From an uncultured Senegalimassilia sp. (GTDB lineage Bacteria > Actinomycetota > Coriobacteriia > Coriobacteriales > Eggerthellaceae), in the NCBI GenBank assembly GCA_934661765.1, contig CAKUJT010000001.1:1-64000 (forward strand): a stretch of 64,000 bases of DNA, read 5' to 3'. The notes under the pieces were generated by a model. The model saw only the letters and a list, made by a program, of their open reading frames with translations. It was not told the origin of the DNA and did not search any database. The position numbers and the translations under genes were made by a program. Positions 17,149 through 26,175 of this stretch are shown piece by piece (the first letter of the stretch is position 1; each line of letters starts with the position of its first letter).

Positions 17149-18765
17149 CTACGAGCGGAAAGCTTCCCCAGCGGCGCCTTTCCCCTCGCGTGAGCGCTGC
17201 TCGTCGAGCGTCGCCTCCAGCAGGTCGAGCAGCTCCTGGTTGGTGTGCACGTCGAGCTTCTTATACAGATTGCGCATATGCGTCTGGAACGTGCTCTTCG
17301 ATATGAACAGGTTCTCCTGCACGTACGCGCCGCTGCGACCGCGCATGACCAGGCGCATCACCTCGGCTTCGCGCGGCGTAAGGCCGTACCGGTCGGAGAT
17401 GCTCTGGCACGCGTTGCGGAACTTGCCCGAATACTGCAGCGGCTCGGGCATAAGATCCCACACGCTGCCGATGCCGCCGCCATGGAAGGACAGGGTCAGC
17501 GCCGTCAGCAAAAGCGCCACCACCGCAAGGGACACCAGGTCGAACACAAGAAACCCGGTATGCGCCAGCGCCTCGCGAACGACGATGCCGACGGCAACCG
17601 AGCCTTCCAAGAACAGCCGGGCCACCAAAAACGTGCGGATGGTCCCGATATGGGCGAACACCTTCTGAAGCTGCAGCCAAAGCACCACATCGAACAGCAC
17701 GTATGCCAGGCGCATGCAGAAAAACGAGACGGGCAGCAGCTCGGTTTGCATCACGGCGATCATGCATTGCGCGAAACCCGCGATGGGCAGGATGGCCAGG
17801 TTCGCCGAGCTGTAGCCGAAGTTCTTCCCGAACCGCAACGCATACACCAGCACCACCGCGCCGAGGATGCCGTTGACCAGCAGGCACGCGGTGGAAAGCT
17901 CGATGCCCGTGACCGCGTACTCGAACGTGAAGCCGTAGGCCATGCCATACGTCAGCCCCATGGCCGAAAGCCCCAGCGCCAGGCGCCACGGCAAGCGCAG
18001 AAACTGCGCGTCGGCCGGGGCGTCGGGCACCGGCTCGACGTCCGGATCGGCGTCCGCAAGGTCGGTCGCGCGCAAAACCGCCAGCGCGCTTGCGGCCGGG
18101 AGCAGCATGATCAGCCCCGCGGCAAGCTCGAACGGCAGCGGCAGCACCAGGCACGTTATGGCGAACGACAGGACCAGCCCGCCGCCGACCTGCACCGATG
18201 CCTGCGCGCCGTTGCGCACGAACTGCAGCGCCCACGCCACCATGAGGCACGCCGTGCCCAAGCCCGTCACCAGCGACGCGCAATCGACCAGGACCCGAGC
18301 CGCGGCGGCATCGCCCAGAAGCGACGCGGCGGCCACGCATGCCGTGCCGGCGGAGGCCAGCACGCCCACGAACACCACGCGAGAACCCCAGCGGTTCGAC
18401 AGCTTCCGATACGTCGCCACGCACATGACGATCCATGCGATGTAGCCGATGAACGACGCCAGCTGCCCCTGCGGGGCCATGCCGGCGGTGGTTCCGAAGA
18501 CCGGATACAGCTTGGTGGAGAAGCACGCCAGGTAAACCCAGCTCATATACAGGCCGAACGAAAGCGCGCTCATGAGCGGCGAGCTGCCGAACACCCCGCC
18601 TTTGCCCGTGAACCTCAAATCGCCGCGCGAGAGCGGCTCCACGGACGCGCTTTCGCCGGCGCCCGCCGTCCGTTCGTGCACGGCATCGGCCGCAGCGCGC
18701 TTGTCGGCGCCGCTGCGACATGACGGCACGGCGGCCGCCCGCTTTCCCTCAGCTTGCATTTCCAT
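17149..18765 (-). CDS. LuxR-type regulator with MFS-like membrane domain
   Basis: This 538-aa protein has a Ser/Ala-rich cytoplasmic N-terminus, then about 12 hydrophobic helices (residues about 65-440), then a C-terminal LuxR/FixJ-type helix-turn-helix (about 450-520; YGLTPREAEVMRLVMRGRSGAYVQENLFISKSTFQT split across the recognition helices). Such fusions are frequent in Eggerthellaceae and often lie beside molybdoenzyme operons that they are thought to control. AGAGGGGG precedes the start at 18765. The ligand is unknown. It could regulate the molybdoenzyme operon two genes away or the adjacent secreted protein, which is inference from position. Confidence 0.88.
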   Translation of the reverse strand: MEMQAEGKRAAAVPSCRSGADKRAAADAVHERTAGAGESASVEPLSRGDLRFTGKGGVFGSSPLMSALSFGLYMSWVYLACFSTKLYPVFGTTAGMAPQGQLASFIGYIAWIVMCVATYRKLSNRWGSRVVFVGVLASAGTACVAAASLLGDAAAARVLVDCASLVTGLGTACLMVAWALQFVRNGAQASVQVGGGLVLSFAITCLVLPLPFELAAGLIMLLPAASALAVLRATDLADADPDVEPVPDAPADAQFLRLPWRLALGLSAMGLTYGMAYGFTFEYAVTGIELSTACLLVNGILGAVVLVYALRFGKNFGYSSANLAILPIAGFAQCMIAVMQTELLPVSFFCMRLAYVLFDVVLWLQLQKVFAHIGTIRTFLVARLFLEGSVAVGIVVREALAHTGFLVFDLVSLAVVALLLTALTLSFHGGGIGSVWDLMPEPLQYSGKFRNACQSISDRYGLTPREAEVMRLVMRGRSGAYVQENLFISKSTFQTHMRNLYKKLDVHTNQELLDLLEATLDEQRSREGKGAAGEAFRS

Positions 18766-19096
18766 GATGCCCCCTCTGCCGCGGTCGGCCCGCGGCATCC
18801 ATCGGCCGGATGGGATCGCGCCCTCATCTGCGCATCGCCCCACCCGTTCATGCTATTCGATTTCCCGCCTCCAAGCATGCGCCCTATCCGCCGAACGGGG
18901 AAGGCGAACGCGTTTCCGCGCCGCCCGCCCCGCCCGCGGGCGTGATGCCGGGACGCGGCCGGGCGGGCGGCGGGCGGGCGGCAGGCCGGGTTGCCCGGCC
19001 GCCCGGCTGCCCGACTGCCGCCAGGGCGTCCCGGTTCCCGCTTCCCGCGCCGGTTTTGCCAGCCCGGCCGCCCGGCTGTCTCCGGATTCGCCGACC
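18766..19096. other. GC-rich intergenic region with strong stem potential
   Basis: 331 nt between two minus-strand genes. From about 18955 to 19080 it is almost pure G+C with direct GGGCGGGC repeats and complementary GCCGCCCGG stretches, so it can fold into very stable hairpins just past the end of the secreted-protein gene. It probably ends that transcript but lacks a T-run. No coding sequence is supported. Confidence 0.4.
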
Positions 19097-19984
19097 TTAA
19101 CGCCAGGTCAGGTCGTCGCGGTTCCAGTACAGGTCGCGATAAATGTCCGTGATGCCATCGCCTTCGCTTTCGCCATGAAGCGCAGGCACGATGCCCATGT
19201 CGGGGATGTCCTGCGACGGCTGATGCGACAAGCTCCACGTGGCGCTGTCGGAACGCGACGCGGTGTACATCAGATCGCCCATGCGGCCGCCCGAGTTCAC
19301 GTGGTAGTCGAACTCCTCGACGCCGCCTTCGTACGAGGCCAGGTTCGCCTCGTAGTACAGGTTCGGGTCGGGGGTATGGTTCGTGATGGTGGTGCGCTCC
19401 ACGTAGTACACGCTGTAATCGGGCGAGTAGCACAGGTTCAGCGTGCGCACGCCGTTCATGTTCACGTTATGGAACTCGGCGGTGGTGCCATCGGCGAACG
19501 TGGCCTTCAGCAGGTAGTTCTTCGGCATGCTGACGGTTTTGCCCGATGCGTTGGTATGCGAACGCTCGCCGTAAGCGTACTCGAACGCCCAGCCGGCGGA
19601 TTGGCCATCGGCCAACGTCGCGGAAAGCTGGTTGCCCGGATACGAGGACTCGTCGGAAGTCTTGAACGTGAGCTCCTTAATGTCCTTGCCCAGGCTGTTG
19701 GTCACCACGATCGGCGACACGTCGCCGGACGCGTCGCCGAGCTTCACGGACAGCCCTTCGGCGTTGTCGACGCTGTCCGCGTTCTGATTAGAGATGCACG
19801 ACGTGTAGCGCACCGCCTGCACGGTGTAATCGTTGCGCACATCGACTTGATTGGTATAGGCGCTGTTGCCAAGCGTCGTCGGAGCATAGCCCATATCGGC
19901 CGCGACGGCCGCTCCGGCGCCGACGGTCACCGCCAACGCAGCAGCCACGGTCACGCCTGCGGCCGCTTTGCCCTTCTTGCTCAT
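19097..19984 (-). CDS. Secreted protein of unknown function
   Basis: This 295-aa protein starts with MSKKGKAAAGVTVAAALAV, a standard Sec signal peptide ending near AAVAAD. The mature part is mostly beta-type, rich in Ser, Thr, Tyr and Asn, with no lipobox and no C-terminal anchor. The frame opens to 20179, but GAAGGAGGG lies just ahead of the ATG at 19984. Odd features are repeated YY-containing strands (YSVYYVERTTITNHT) and a Trp-rich C-terminal end. I do not recognise the family. The gene is upstream of the LuxR-type regulator on the same strand. Confidence 0.7.
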   Translation of the reverse strand: MSKKGKAAAGVTVAAALAVTVGAGAAVAADMGYAPTTLGNSAYTNQVDVRNDYTVQAVRYTSCISNQNADSVDNAEGLSVKLGDASGDVSPIVVTNSLGKDIKELTFKTSDESSYPGNQLSATLADGQSAGWAFEYAYGERSHTNASGKTVSMPKNYLLKATFADGTTAEFHNVNMNGVRTLNLCYSPDYSVYYVERTTITNHTPDPNLYYEANLASYEGGVEEFDYHVNSGGRMGDLMYTASRSDSATWSLSHQPSQDIPDMGIVPALHGESEGDGITDIYRDLYWNRDDLTWR

Positions 19985-20446
19985 ACACACCCTCCTTCTC
20001 TTGCACTTGCCCCGCACGCCCAACGGCGGCGGAAACGAGTTGCGACGGCTTTCGCCGCCGTTGCCGAGGACCGAGCGCACCGCAAGCGCGCCCGCCCCTT
20101 TCTCGGGAAACGGCTCCCAGGTTGCCGACCGCGTGCAAAACCCTTGGGGAAGGAGGATCGCAGCGATACGCACGTCCACGCGGCCTTCGCCTCGAGCCTC
20201 ACTCTACGCCCGCACGTGCGCGAAACGCTATAGCATAAAATCACTGAGATTGATGTTTCCCCAGGTCAGAGGATTGCTGCGGCCATGCGCCGACTCACGG
20301 ACGATTATGGCAAGGCACGGGGGATCCCAGCATCGGGGCGCCAAGCCGGCACAGCGCAGCCTATCAACGACACGCGCCGAGCCCCATGCAGTGCGGCCCG
20401 CCAACGTGATGCGCCGAGTTCGCCCATCATCCCCTGCCTTAGCGCG
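19985..20446. other. Intergenic region upstream of the secreted-protein gene
   Basis: About 460 nt with no supported gene. On the minus strand an AT-rich stretch near 20222-20245 includes TATGCTATAG and is a plausible -10 region for the secreted-protein gene; the long leader that this would imply (about 240 nt) shows no recognised riboswitch. Confidence 0.35.
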
Positions 20447-20486
20447 CAAAAAGCCCCTGCTTCCCGTTGTTCGGGGAAGCAGGGGC
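20447..20486 (-). terminator. Intrinsic terminator of the surface-protein gene
   Basis: GCCCCTGCTTCCC (20453-20465) pairs perfectly with 20474-20486. On the minus strand the stem is followed by TTTTT (20448-20452). This is a textbook rho-independent terminator about 95 nt past the stop of the giant surface protein. Confidence 0.85.
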
Positions 20487-20580
20487 ATCGATGCCGGATT
20501 TGCTTAGGATCGCTTAAGGTTGCGAAGGCGAATCCACCTTCGCGAAAGAAAACGCCGGGTAGAAAACATTGCCTGCGGCG

Positions 20581-23500
20581 CTACTTACCGCCATCCTTGC
20601 GGCGGCGGGACGCGAGTTTCGCGCTTGCCGCAGTCACGACTGCGGCAGCGGCCACGCCTGCAGCCAGCAACATCGCGGCGCCGGCGGAATCGGACGTCTG
20701 CGTCAAGCCGAGCGCGTTGCCGTCGGCCTTGCCGTTCCCGTCCGTCTCGCCGCCTGCCGGCTGCTGCGGCGTATCGTCCTTCGTCTCCTTATCCTTCTTC
20801 GGCTTCTCGTCTTCCTTCGGTTCCTCGCCCTTCGGCTCCTCGTACTTGTTGTCGAAGTGCGCCATCTTCGCGCCGTCCTGCTCGTAGGCGCGCCCACCGT
20901 AGTCGACCGACTCGACCCTGAGGGCCTTGGCGGCCTCGTCGCGCACGACCTTGACCGCCACGGCCACGTCGGCGTCGTTGGTCCAGCCGTCGCCCAGCTC
21001 GGAGGTCTCGTGGATCGTGTAGCGGTACTCGCCCGGGGCGTCGAAGCGGATGTCGCCGAAGCCGCAGGCGTCCCCGCCGAAGGTGTCGGCCTCCGGCCTC
21101 TCAGCTGCGGGGGCGCCGCCCTGCGGCAGCAGCTCGAACGTGAAGTGCTCGGTCGGCTGGGCGGGCCCGCCGTTGACCGTCTTCTTGACCTCGATCCTGC
21201 CGGCGGCGGAGGACTTGACGTCGTCGAACTCGGCGGCGTTTTCGCCGGCGCCGTACTTAACGGACTCCACCACGAGGTCACGCCCGTTTTCGGCGTAGCC
21301 GACGGTCACCACCGCCTGGACGTCGAGGGCGTTGAACCAGCCGCCTCCCAGATCGGAGGTCTCGTGGACGATGTAGCGGTACGTGCCCGGCTTCTCATAG
21401 GTGATCTCGCCGAAGCTGGCCGTCGAGGTGCCCTCGACCGCAACCTCGCTCGCGTCGGGCATGAGGGCGCCGTCGACGGGCTGCAGCTCGAAGGTGAAGC
21501 GCTCGTGCACCTCGGCGTTCTTCACGCCGTTGACGGTCTTGTCGACCTTCAGCTCGGTCTTCGCACTCTGGGCCTGGGCGTACTTGTTGGTGAAGACGGG
21601 GGCTTCTGTCTTGTCGCCGTCGTAGGTCACGGTCGCCTTGAGCGCGCCGTCGCCGCCGTCGGCCACGACGACCTTGACGGAGTGCACGGTTTCGTCATAG
21701 GAAACACCGGCGGCCGAGCCCTTGACCTCGGACAGGGTGTACTCGTATGTGCCCGCCGTATCGTAGGAGACGGCGTCGAAGGCCACCGTGCCGTCGGCGG
21801 CGTTGGGCTTGGTCTGCAGGACGTTGCCGTCCTCGCCCTTCAGCTGGAAGGAGAACTGCCCCTCGGCAAGGTCGGCGCCCTCGAGCACCTTTTTGGCGGC
21901 AAAGGCCGCGCTGGCCGGGCTCAAGACGGGCGCGGTTTCTTTCTCGTCGAACACGGTGAAGGTGGTGCCGGCGTTAGGACGGATGCCCAGCGCCTCGGCC
22001 TTCGCAAGCTCCGCGGCATAGTCGGCCTTGTCCTGGTCGCTGGTGCCGCCGAACATCACGTACGTAGGCTCGGGATTGCTGATCTTGTAGCCGGCGGGCG
22101 CCTTGGTCTCCTCGTAACAGTACAGGGTGTTCGCATCCAGGGGATGCTCTTTGTCACCGAACTTCACGATGCCGTTCGCGTCGGTCGCCTTGGGGTTATC
22201 GCCAACGGAATCCACCTTCGTCTTCTTCACGTCGCCTTTTGCGGAAGCGGAAAGATCGACTTTATACAGCGTGAACTCGGCTCCCTGCAGGGCTTTGACG
22301 CCGGTTTCGTCGGTTTTGGTGATGGAAAGGCCGTAGCTGGTGGCGCTTGTGCCGGCATGGGATTCGTTAACGTTCCACATTTGCGCATGGCGCGCCGATG
22401 CAGCGGAAAAGCCCTGCATCTCAACGACATTGTCAATCTGCACCTGCGAACCGATGGCCCCCTGAGGCGCAACATCGTAGCTCACCGTCAGCGCCTTGGA
22501 GTTGGGAACGGTCAACGTGAGCACGGTGGAGGTGCTGCCGTCTTCGTTCGCCTTGTTTTTCAGCGTATACGAAACGCCTTCAGTGACCTTTTTGCCCTCG
22601 GCATCGGTGACCGACAGGGTCCCGTTGGTGAAGGCAGCGCCGGCGCTCAACGTGTCGACCAGGGTGAGCGAATCGGAGGAGCCGATCTTCAGGGCGTTCG
22701 GGTTCACCTTGATGGTATAGGCGATGTGCGCGCCGTCGCTAGCGTAAGCGGCCTGCTTGTCCAGCACCTTGTTCGCAACCGTCGCCTTGCCCGTGCCCGC
22801 AGGGAACTTCAGATCGCCGGCGGAGGCCTCCGCGGTGTTGGAGAACTCCTTGGATTGACCCGGCTCCACGGCGGATGCCTTGATTGCGGTCTTGTAGGTG
22901 AGCTTCACATAACCCTTCCAGGAGCCATCTTCCTTGGCCACGCTGGCGGTCGGAATGGCGAAGGTGGCGGTGCCGCCGTCGAAGGAAGGCTCCGCCTTGA
23001 GCTCCGGCCAGTAGCCGGCCGTGCTGTAACCATTGTCCCCGTACAGCCAGTACCGCGAAGATCCGGAGACGTAGGTCAGGCCGTCGCCCAACGTATCCTT
23101 GACCGAAACTTCCGCACCCTTCAGGTCGCTCGCGGCGGAATGGGTCCAGCTGTTCGGCTCGTTGCAGTTGACGTGGACCTCCCAGTCGACGATCCATGCG
23201 CCCTTGGAGCCATCAGGCCATTCGTAGCCGGCGTTCCACTGAACGTTGCTATTTGCCTTCTTCGAAACGGCCGGGATCACTTTCTTGTTGATGGTATACG
23301 AAGCTTCGGCGCTGCCCTTGTCGACGTTGCCGATCCTGACCGAAGACTTGTTGGTGTAGGTGGCGTTGTCGGTTCCGGAAGTGGTGACGTAGCTGATGCA
23401 AACGTCGCCCTTCCCGACCAGACCCTTCACCGTTTCGCTGTCTTTGAAGGTGATTTGCAGCTTGTTCCATTGGCCGTTTGCGGAAGCATCTACAACGTAG

Positions 23501-24840
23501 TCCACGCCTTCCGTGAGCGTGGTTTCGGAGCCGGCAACGGTGAGCTTTACATCGCTAATGACAATCCGCTCCCAAGGGTTTTTGCTGATTTCGTCGAAGA
23601 ACACCACCGTGCTCGGATCGGTATCGGCATCCATGACCGAGAACTTCACGACGGACTCCCAAGAAGCCTTGCCATCGTTCTCGACGGTATCAGCGCTCAC
23701 AAGTCTTTTCGTGATGTACGTGCGGTCGTCCTTCGGCAGGTATTCGGCCTCCGCCGAGCCCGTGATGCCGCCACCGTTCGGCGGGGTGACCTGGGAGGTG
23801 TTCTGCACCTTCTTCGTGGAGGAGACGTCCTTCATCGTGGTTGCGTACGTGACGGTAAGCTCCTGCTTGCCCAGGCCATCAGGAAGCGTGAACTCGAGCT
23901 TGTTGATGTTCGGATCGACCGCCCCCGTGGCGATCTGCTTGCCCGAGGCGTCGGTCACCACGTAGTTCGTGCCGTTTTTGAACCGCTGGTTGTCGTCCAG
24001 CGTGTCGGTGAAGGCATACCCGGACATGTCGGCCTTAAGACTGCCCGTGTTCAGCTTGACGACCCAAGAGATATTGTCGTTGGTGCTTTCGCTAGCGGCG
24101 CTTTTGGACACCATGGAGTACTTGGCGGCTGCAGGGGTTTTCGTGCCGGAATCGCCATTCCGATCGCTCTTCGCGCCCCACTTCCATTGCGCTGAGTTCT
24201 CCACGCCGGAAAGCTCTTCACCGTCCTTGAGCGCATCGAGCGCCGACTGCTTCACCGTGGTTTTGTACTGAACGTAGTAGCCGCCCTTGGACAGCGTGCC
24301 AAGGGAGATGGTCGCCGTTTGCCCGGCGACCGTCGCGTCGCATTTCCCCGAGATTTGAGCACCATCTTCGTTCACCAGCTTGAAGGAACCGGGGACGAAA
24401 TCAAGGTTCGCGCCGATGGTGTCCTCGATCTTCAGGTCCGTTGCGGTTGTGGCAGGGGAAACCTTGATCGTCCACGTGTAGGAGTTGTCGGAGGGGTCGA
24501 GCGTCGGCATCTCCCAACTATTCTTGGGGTTTGCGCCGCACTTCTCACCGGTGACGTCGCCGTCCTTGGTGTTGATCACGACGGGGTTTGCAGTACCGGG
24601 GAAGTTAACGGTCACCGACTTGCCGTCGCCCGTCTCGCCCGCGTTCATCGTGAAATCGAAGGCGAAATACGCCTGGATATTCGAGTGGTCCTTGCTCAGC
24701 CAGTCCTCGTTGTAATGAAGGTAGGCGACGCCGTTCTCAATGCGCCAAGAGCCGGCGACCTGGTTGTTGGCGTCATAGAGCGTCTGCTGGCTTTTGTTGC
24801 TGAAGTTCACATTGCTCGGGAACGTGTATTTACGTTCGGG
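20581..24840 (-). CDS. Giant surface protein, 3' part after frameshift
   Basis: About 1,420 codons encode the bulk of a cell-wall adhesin. It is a string of beta-sandwich domains: many DUF11/collagen-adhesin-like units, an SpaA-type domain (YGLSITKTDETGVKALQGAE and EETKAPAGYKIS), a Spy0128/FctA-type pilin isopeptide domain (KKVLEGADLAEGQFSFQL), and two closely similar repeats starting VDKTVNGV and VKKTVNGG. The C-terminus has the sorting-signal layout: LTQTSD (an LPXTG variant), a hydrophobic span, and SRRRK. The frame lacks a real start; its true N-terminus is in the next entry, joined by one missing base at 24838-24841. A terminator follows. Function is presumably adhesion. Confidence 0.8.
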   Translation of the reverse strand, partial: PERKYTFPSNVNFSNKSQQTLYDANNQVAGSWRIENGVAYLHYNEDWLSKDHSNIQAYFAFDFTMNAGETGDGKSVTVNFPGTANPVVINTKDGDVTGEKCGANPKNSWEMPTLDPSDNSYTWTIKVSPATTATDLKIEDTIGANLDFVPGSFKLVNEDGAQISGKCDATVAGQTATISLGTLSKGGYYVQYKTTVKQSALDALKDGEELSGVENSAQWKWGAKSDRNGDSGTKTPAAAKYSMVSKSAASESTNDNISWVVKLNTGSLKADMSGYAFTDTLDDNQRFKNGTNYVVTDASGKQIATGAVDPNINKLEFTLPDGLGKQELTVTYATTMKDVSSTKKVQNTSQVTPPNGGGITGSAEAEYLPKDDRTYITKRLVSADTVENDGKASWESVVKFSVMDADTDPSTVVFFDEISKNPWERIVISDVKLTVAGSETTLTEGVDYVVDASANGQWNKLQITFKDSETVKGLVGKGDVCISYVTTSGTDNATYTNKSSVRIGNVDKGSAEASYTINKKVIPAVSKKANSNVQWNAGYEWPDGSKGAWIVDWEVHVNCNEPNSWTHSAASDLKGAEVSVKDTLGDGLTYVSGSSRYWLYGDNGYSTAGYWPELKAEPSFDGGTATFAIPTASVAKEDGSWKGYVKLTYKTAIKASAVEPGQSKEFSNTAEASAGDLKFPAGTGKATVANKVLDKQAAYASDGAHIAYTIKVNPNALKIGSSDSLTLVDTLSAGAAFTNGTLSVTDAEGKKVTEGVSYTLKNKANEDGSTSTVLTLTVPNSKALTVSYDVAPQGAIGSQVQIDNVVEMQGFSAASARHAQMWNVNESHAGTSATSYGLSITKTDETGVKALQGAEFTLYKVDLSASAKGDVKKTKVDSVGDNPKATDANGIVKFGDKEHPLDANTLYCYEETKAPAGYKISNPEPTYVMFGGTSDQDKADYAAELAKAEALGIRPNAGTTFTVFDEKETAPVLSPASAAFAAKKVLEGADLAEGQFSFQLKGEDGNVLQTKPNAADGTVAFDAVSYDTAGTYEYTLSEVKGSAAGVSYDETVHSVKVVVADGGDGALKATVTYDGDKTEAPVFTNKYAQAQSAKTELKVDKTVNGVKNAEVHERFTFELQPVDGALMPDASEVAVEGTSTASFGEITYEKPGTYRYIVHETSDLGGGWFNALDVQAVVTVGYAENGRDLVVESVKYGAGENAAEFDDVKSSAAGRIEVKKTVNGGPAQPTEHFTFELLPQGGAPAAERPEADTFGGDACGFGDIRFDAPGEYRYTIHETSELGDGWTNDADVAVAVKVVRDEAAKALRVESVDYGGRAYEQDGAKMAHFDNKYEEPKGEEPKEDEKPKKDKETKDDTPQQPAGGETDGNGKADGNALGLTQTSDSAGAAMLLAAGVAAAAVVTAASAKLASRRRKDGGK

Positions 24841-25472
24841 GAGGACAGCGTGGGCTGCTCGGCAAAGGCGAAGTCGATGTTCGCCTTGCCGTACAGCGTG
24901 GCGTCGCCGGCAACGGGATTGCTGCCGACCGGGTTCTTCAGCTCCGGGTCCGTGCACACGGCGACCGAGATGCCCGTGGTCACCTCACGATATTCCGCAT
25001 GCTCTTGGTATTCCCCCACAGCTGCGGGCATGATGTTCGCAGGGGAGGCGGGGGCTGCAGCGGCGTTGCCAGCTGCCGGGGATTCCGCTTGGCCGTCGGA
25101 TTCGCTCGCTGCGGCGTTCGAGGCGGCCGGCGCGGCGGCATCAGCCGAGGGACCCGCATCCCCATCGGCGCCGGTGGGCGCATTGGCCGCAGAGGCGGCG
25201 CCGGTTGCGTTTGCCACGGAGGCCGCATCCGTCTCGTCGGCCGTGTTGGCCATGGAGGCCGCAGTGGCGCCGGTGGGCGCCTGGTCGCCGGAAGCGGCCT
25301 GGGTATCGGCAGGCGCGTCCTGCTGCGCCGCGGGCGAGGTCGACTCCGACGCGCCGTCAGCGGCGACCGCCTTCGTAGCCGGGGATAAGCCCAGCACCAG
25401 CGCGACGGACAACGCGACGTTGACCGCCTTCGATGCGAACATCCCCTTTCCAGTTGATGATTTGCTTCTCAT
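24807..25472 (-). CDS. Giant surface protein, 5' part with signal peptide
   Basis: This 221-codon frame begins MRSKSSTGKGMFASKAVNV and has a classical signal peptide ending near KAVAAD. A long Ala/Ser/Thr/Asp-rich low-complexity stalk follows (GADGDAGPSADAAAPAA-like), then a short folded segment ending IDFAFAEQPTLSSP. At that point the frame should continue as ERKYTFPSNV in the downstream entry, but one C is missing in a C4 run, so this frame stops at 24807. GGAAAAGGAAGG lies ahead of the start; the frame opens to 25541. Together the two parts would make about 1,630 residues. Either a sequencing error, a recent mutation or phase variation could explain the break. Confidence 0.8.
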   Translation of the reverse strand: MRSKSSTGKGMFASKAVNVALSVALVLGLSPATKAVAADGASESTSPAAQQDAPADTQAASGDQAPTGATAASMANTADETDAASVANATGAASAANAPTGADGDAGPSADAAAPAASNAAASESDGQAESPAAGNAAAAPASPANIMPAAVGEYQEHAEYREVTTGISVAVCTDPELKNPVGSNPVAGDATLYGKANIDFAFAEQPTLSSPNVNTRSRAM

Positions 25473-25539
25473 GTTCCTTCCTTTTCCCGTCCAATCGCTT
25501 GCACGATGTCTTGCTATAGGTTGTGCGCGTTCACGCAAC

Positions 25540-25607
25540 AAAAAAGCCCCGACCCCCTTATGGAGCCGAAGCCGAAAACCCGGTGGCAGTCCCGGGACAA
25601 AGCTGTA
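25540..25607 (-). promoter_or_regulatory. Structured leader with terminator upstream of the surface-protein gene
   Basis: Read on the minus strand, a small hairpin (CCGGG/CCCGG, 25579-25596) is followed by an 11-bp stem with several G-U pairs (GCUUCGGCUCC with GGGGUCGGGGC, 25546-25572) and then UUUUUU (25540-25545). It ends about 70 nt ahead of the surface-protein start codon. This is an intrinsic terminator inside a 5' leader, so expression probably depends on read-through or anti-termination. I could not match it to a known riboswitch class; c-di-GMP-I was considered and not supported. Confidence 0.55.
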
Positions 25608-25751
25608 TTCGTTTTACTTTAACCTGCATCAGGCGAACCGAGCAGGCAATGCCCATAAGCAATACTTCGTGCACGCGCGTCATTCAACGAACGTACGCAT
25701 TTCGCGATGCCTCCTTTCTTAAATCGACGATCGACGAAGCTAAATAGGTAT

Positions 25752-25820
25752 CCGTCCCAATCCAATGGTTTTGGGAGTCCATTCCCATTTCGCTATGCAT
25801 GGGACTCCATACCCATTGCG
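25752..25820 (-). promoter_or_regulatory. Repeated ATGGGNATGGANTCCC motifs upstream of the surface-protein gene
   Basis: On the minus strand, ATGGGTATGGAGTCCCAT and ATGGGAATGGACTCCC occur as direct copies with a 28-nt period (near 25801-25816 and 25773-25788). A weaker third copy lies near 25755-25765. Spacing and near-palindromic form suggest a transcription factor operator. The rest of 25608-26080 is AT-richer than its surroundings and should hold the promoter; I see no gene. Confidence 0.4.
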
Positions 25821-26076
25821 AGCCATACTATCAAAAAAGCCCGCTATTCTTGCCAGAAAGTACCAAACGATATGCTGATTTGATATCGCTTAACGCACAA
25901 ATGACAACTATCTAACGCATTTTTGAAGCGGCTTATACGGTATCCATCCGCAAACGACACCGCACAGCTTCCAAAGCAAAACCAAATCCAATCGATTGAC
26001 ACCCCTCTGCCACGCTAAGGCTCTCGACGCCGATATGCATCTTGATCACGCAACGCTACCGGCAACACGCCAGGCA

Positions 26077-26113
26077 AAAACACGTGTGGCAGGGACGCAT
26101 CCCTGCCACACGT
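26077..26113 (-). terminator. Intrinsic terminator of the MaoC-like gene
   Basis: A perfect 14-bp stem (ACGTGTGGCAGGGA, 26082-26095, with 26100-26113) has a 4-nt loop and is followed on the minus strand by GTTTTTG. It ends the transcript of the gene at 26176-27054. Confidence 0.85.
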
Positions 26114-26175
26114 TGCAACTCATATTTCGTTCGCGGTCGTTCAGCCGTCAGCCACCCGGCTGCGACGCACAACCG

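Noticed and set aside
20569..24195. A 1208-codon plus-strand frame opposite the surface protein
   Set aside because: Antisense to a domain-rich adhesin gene with a terminator and signal peptide; no start signal or recognisable domain.
25540..25680. c-di-GMP-I (GEMM) riboswitch in the adhesin leader
   Set aside because: Some fragments (GGGACAAAGC on the plus strand, a CCGGG/CCCGG stem) look similar, but the conserved GGCAAACC plus GACGCAAAGCC pair and the second stem are not present in a consistent orientation. Kept only as an unclassified leader.
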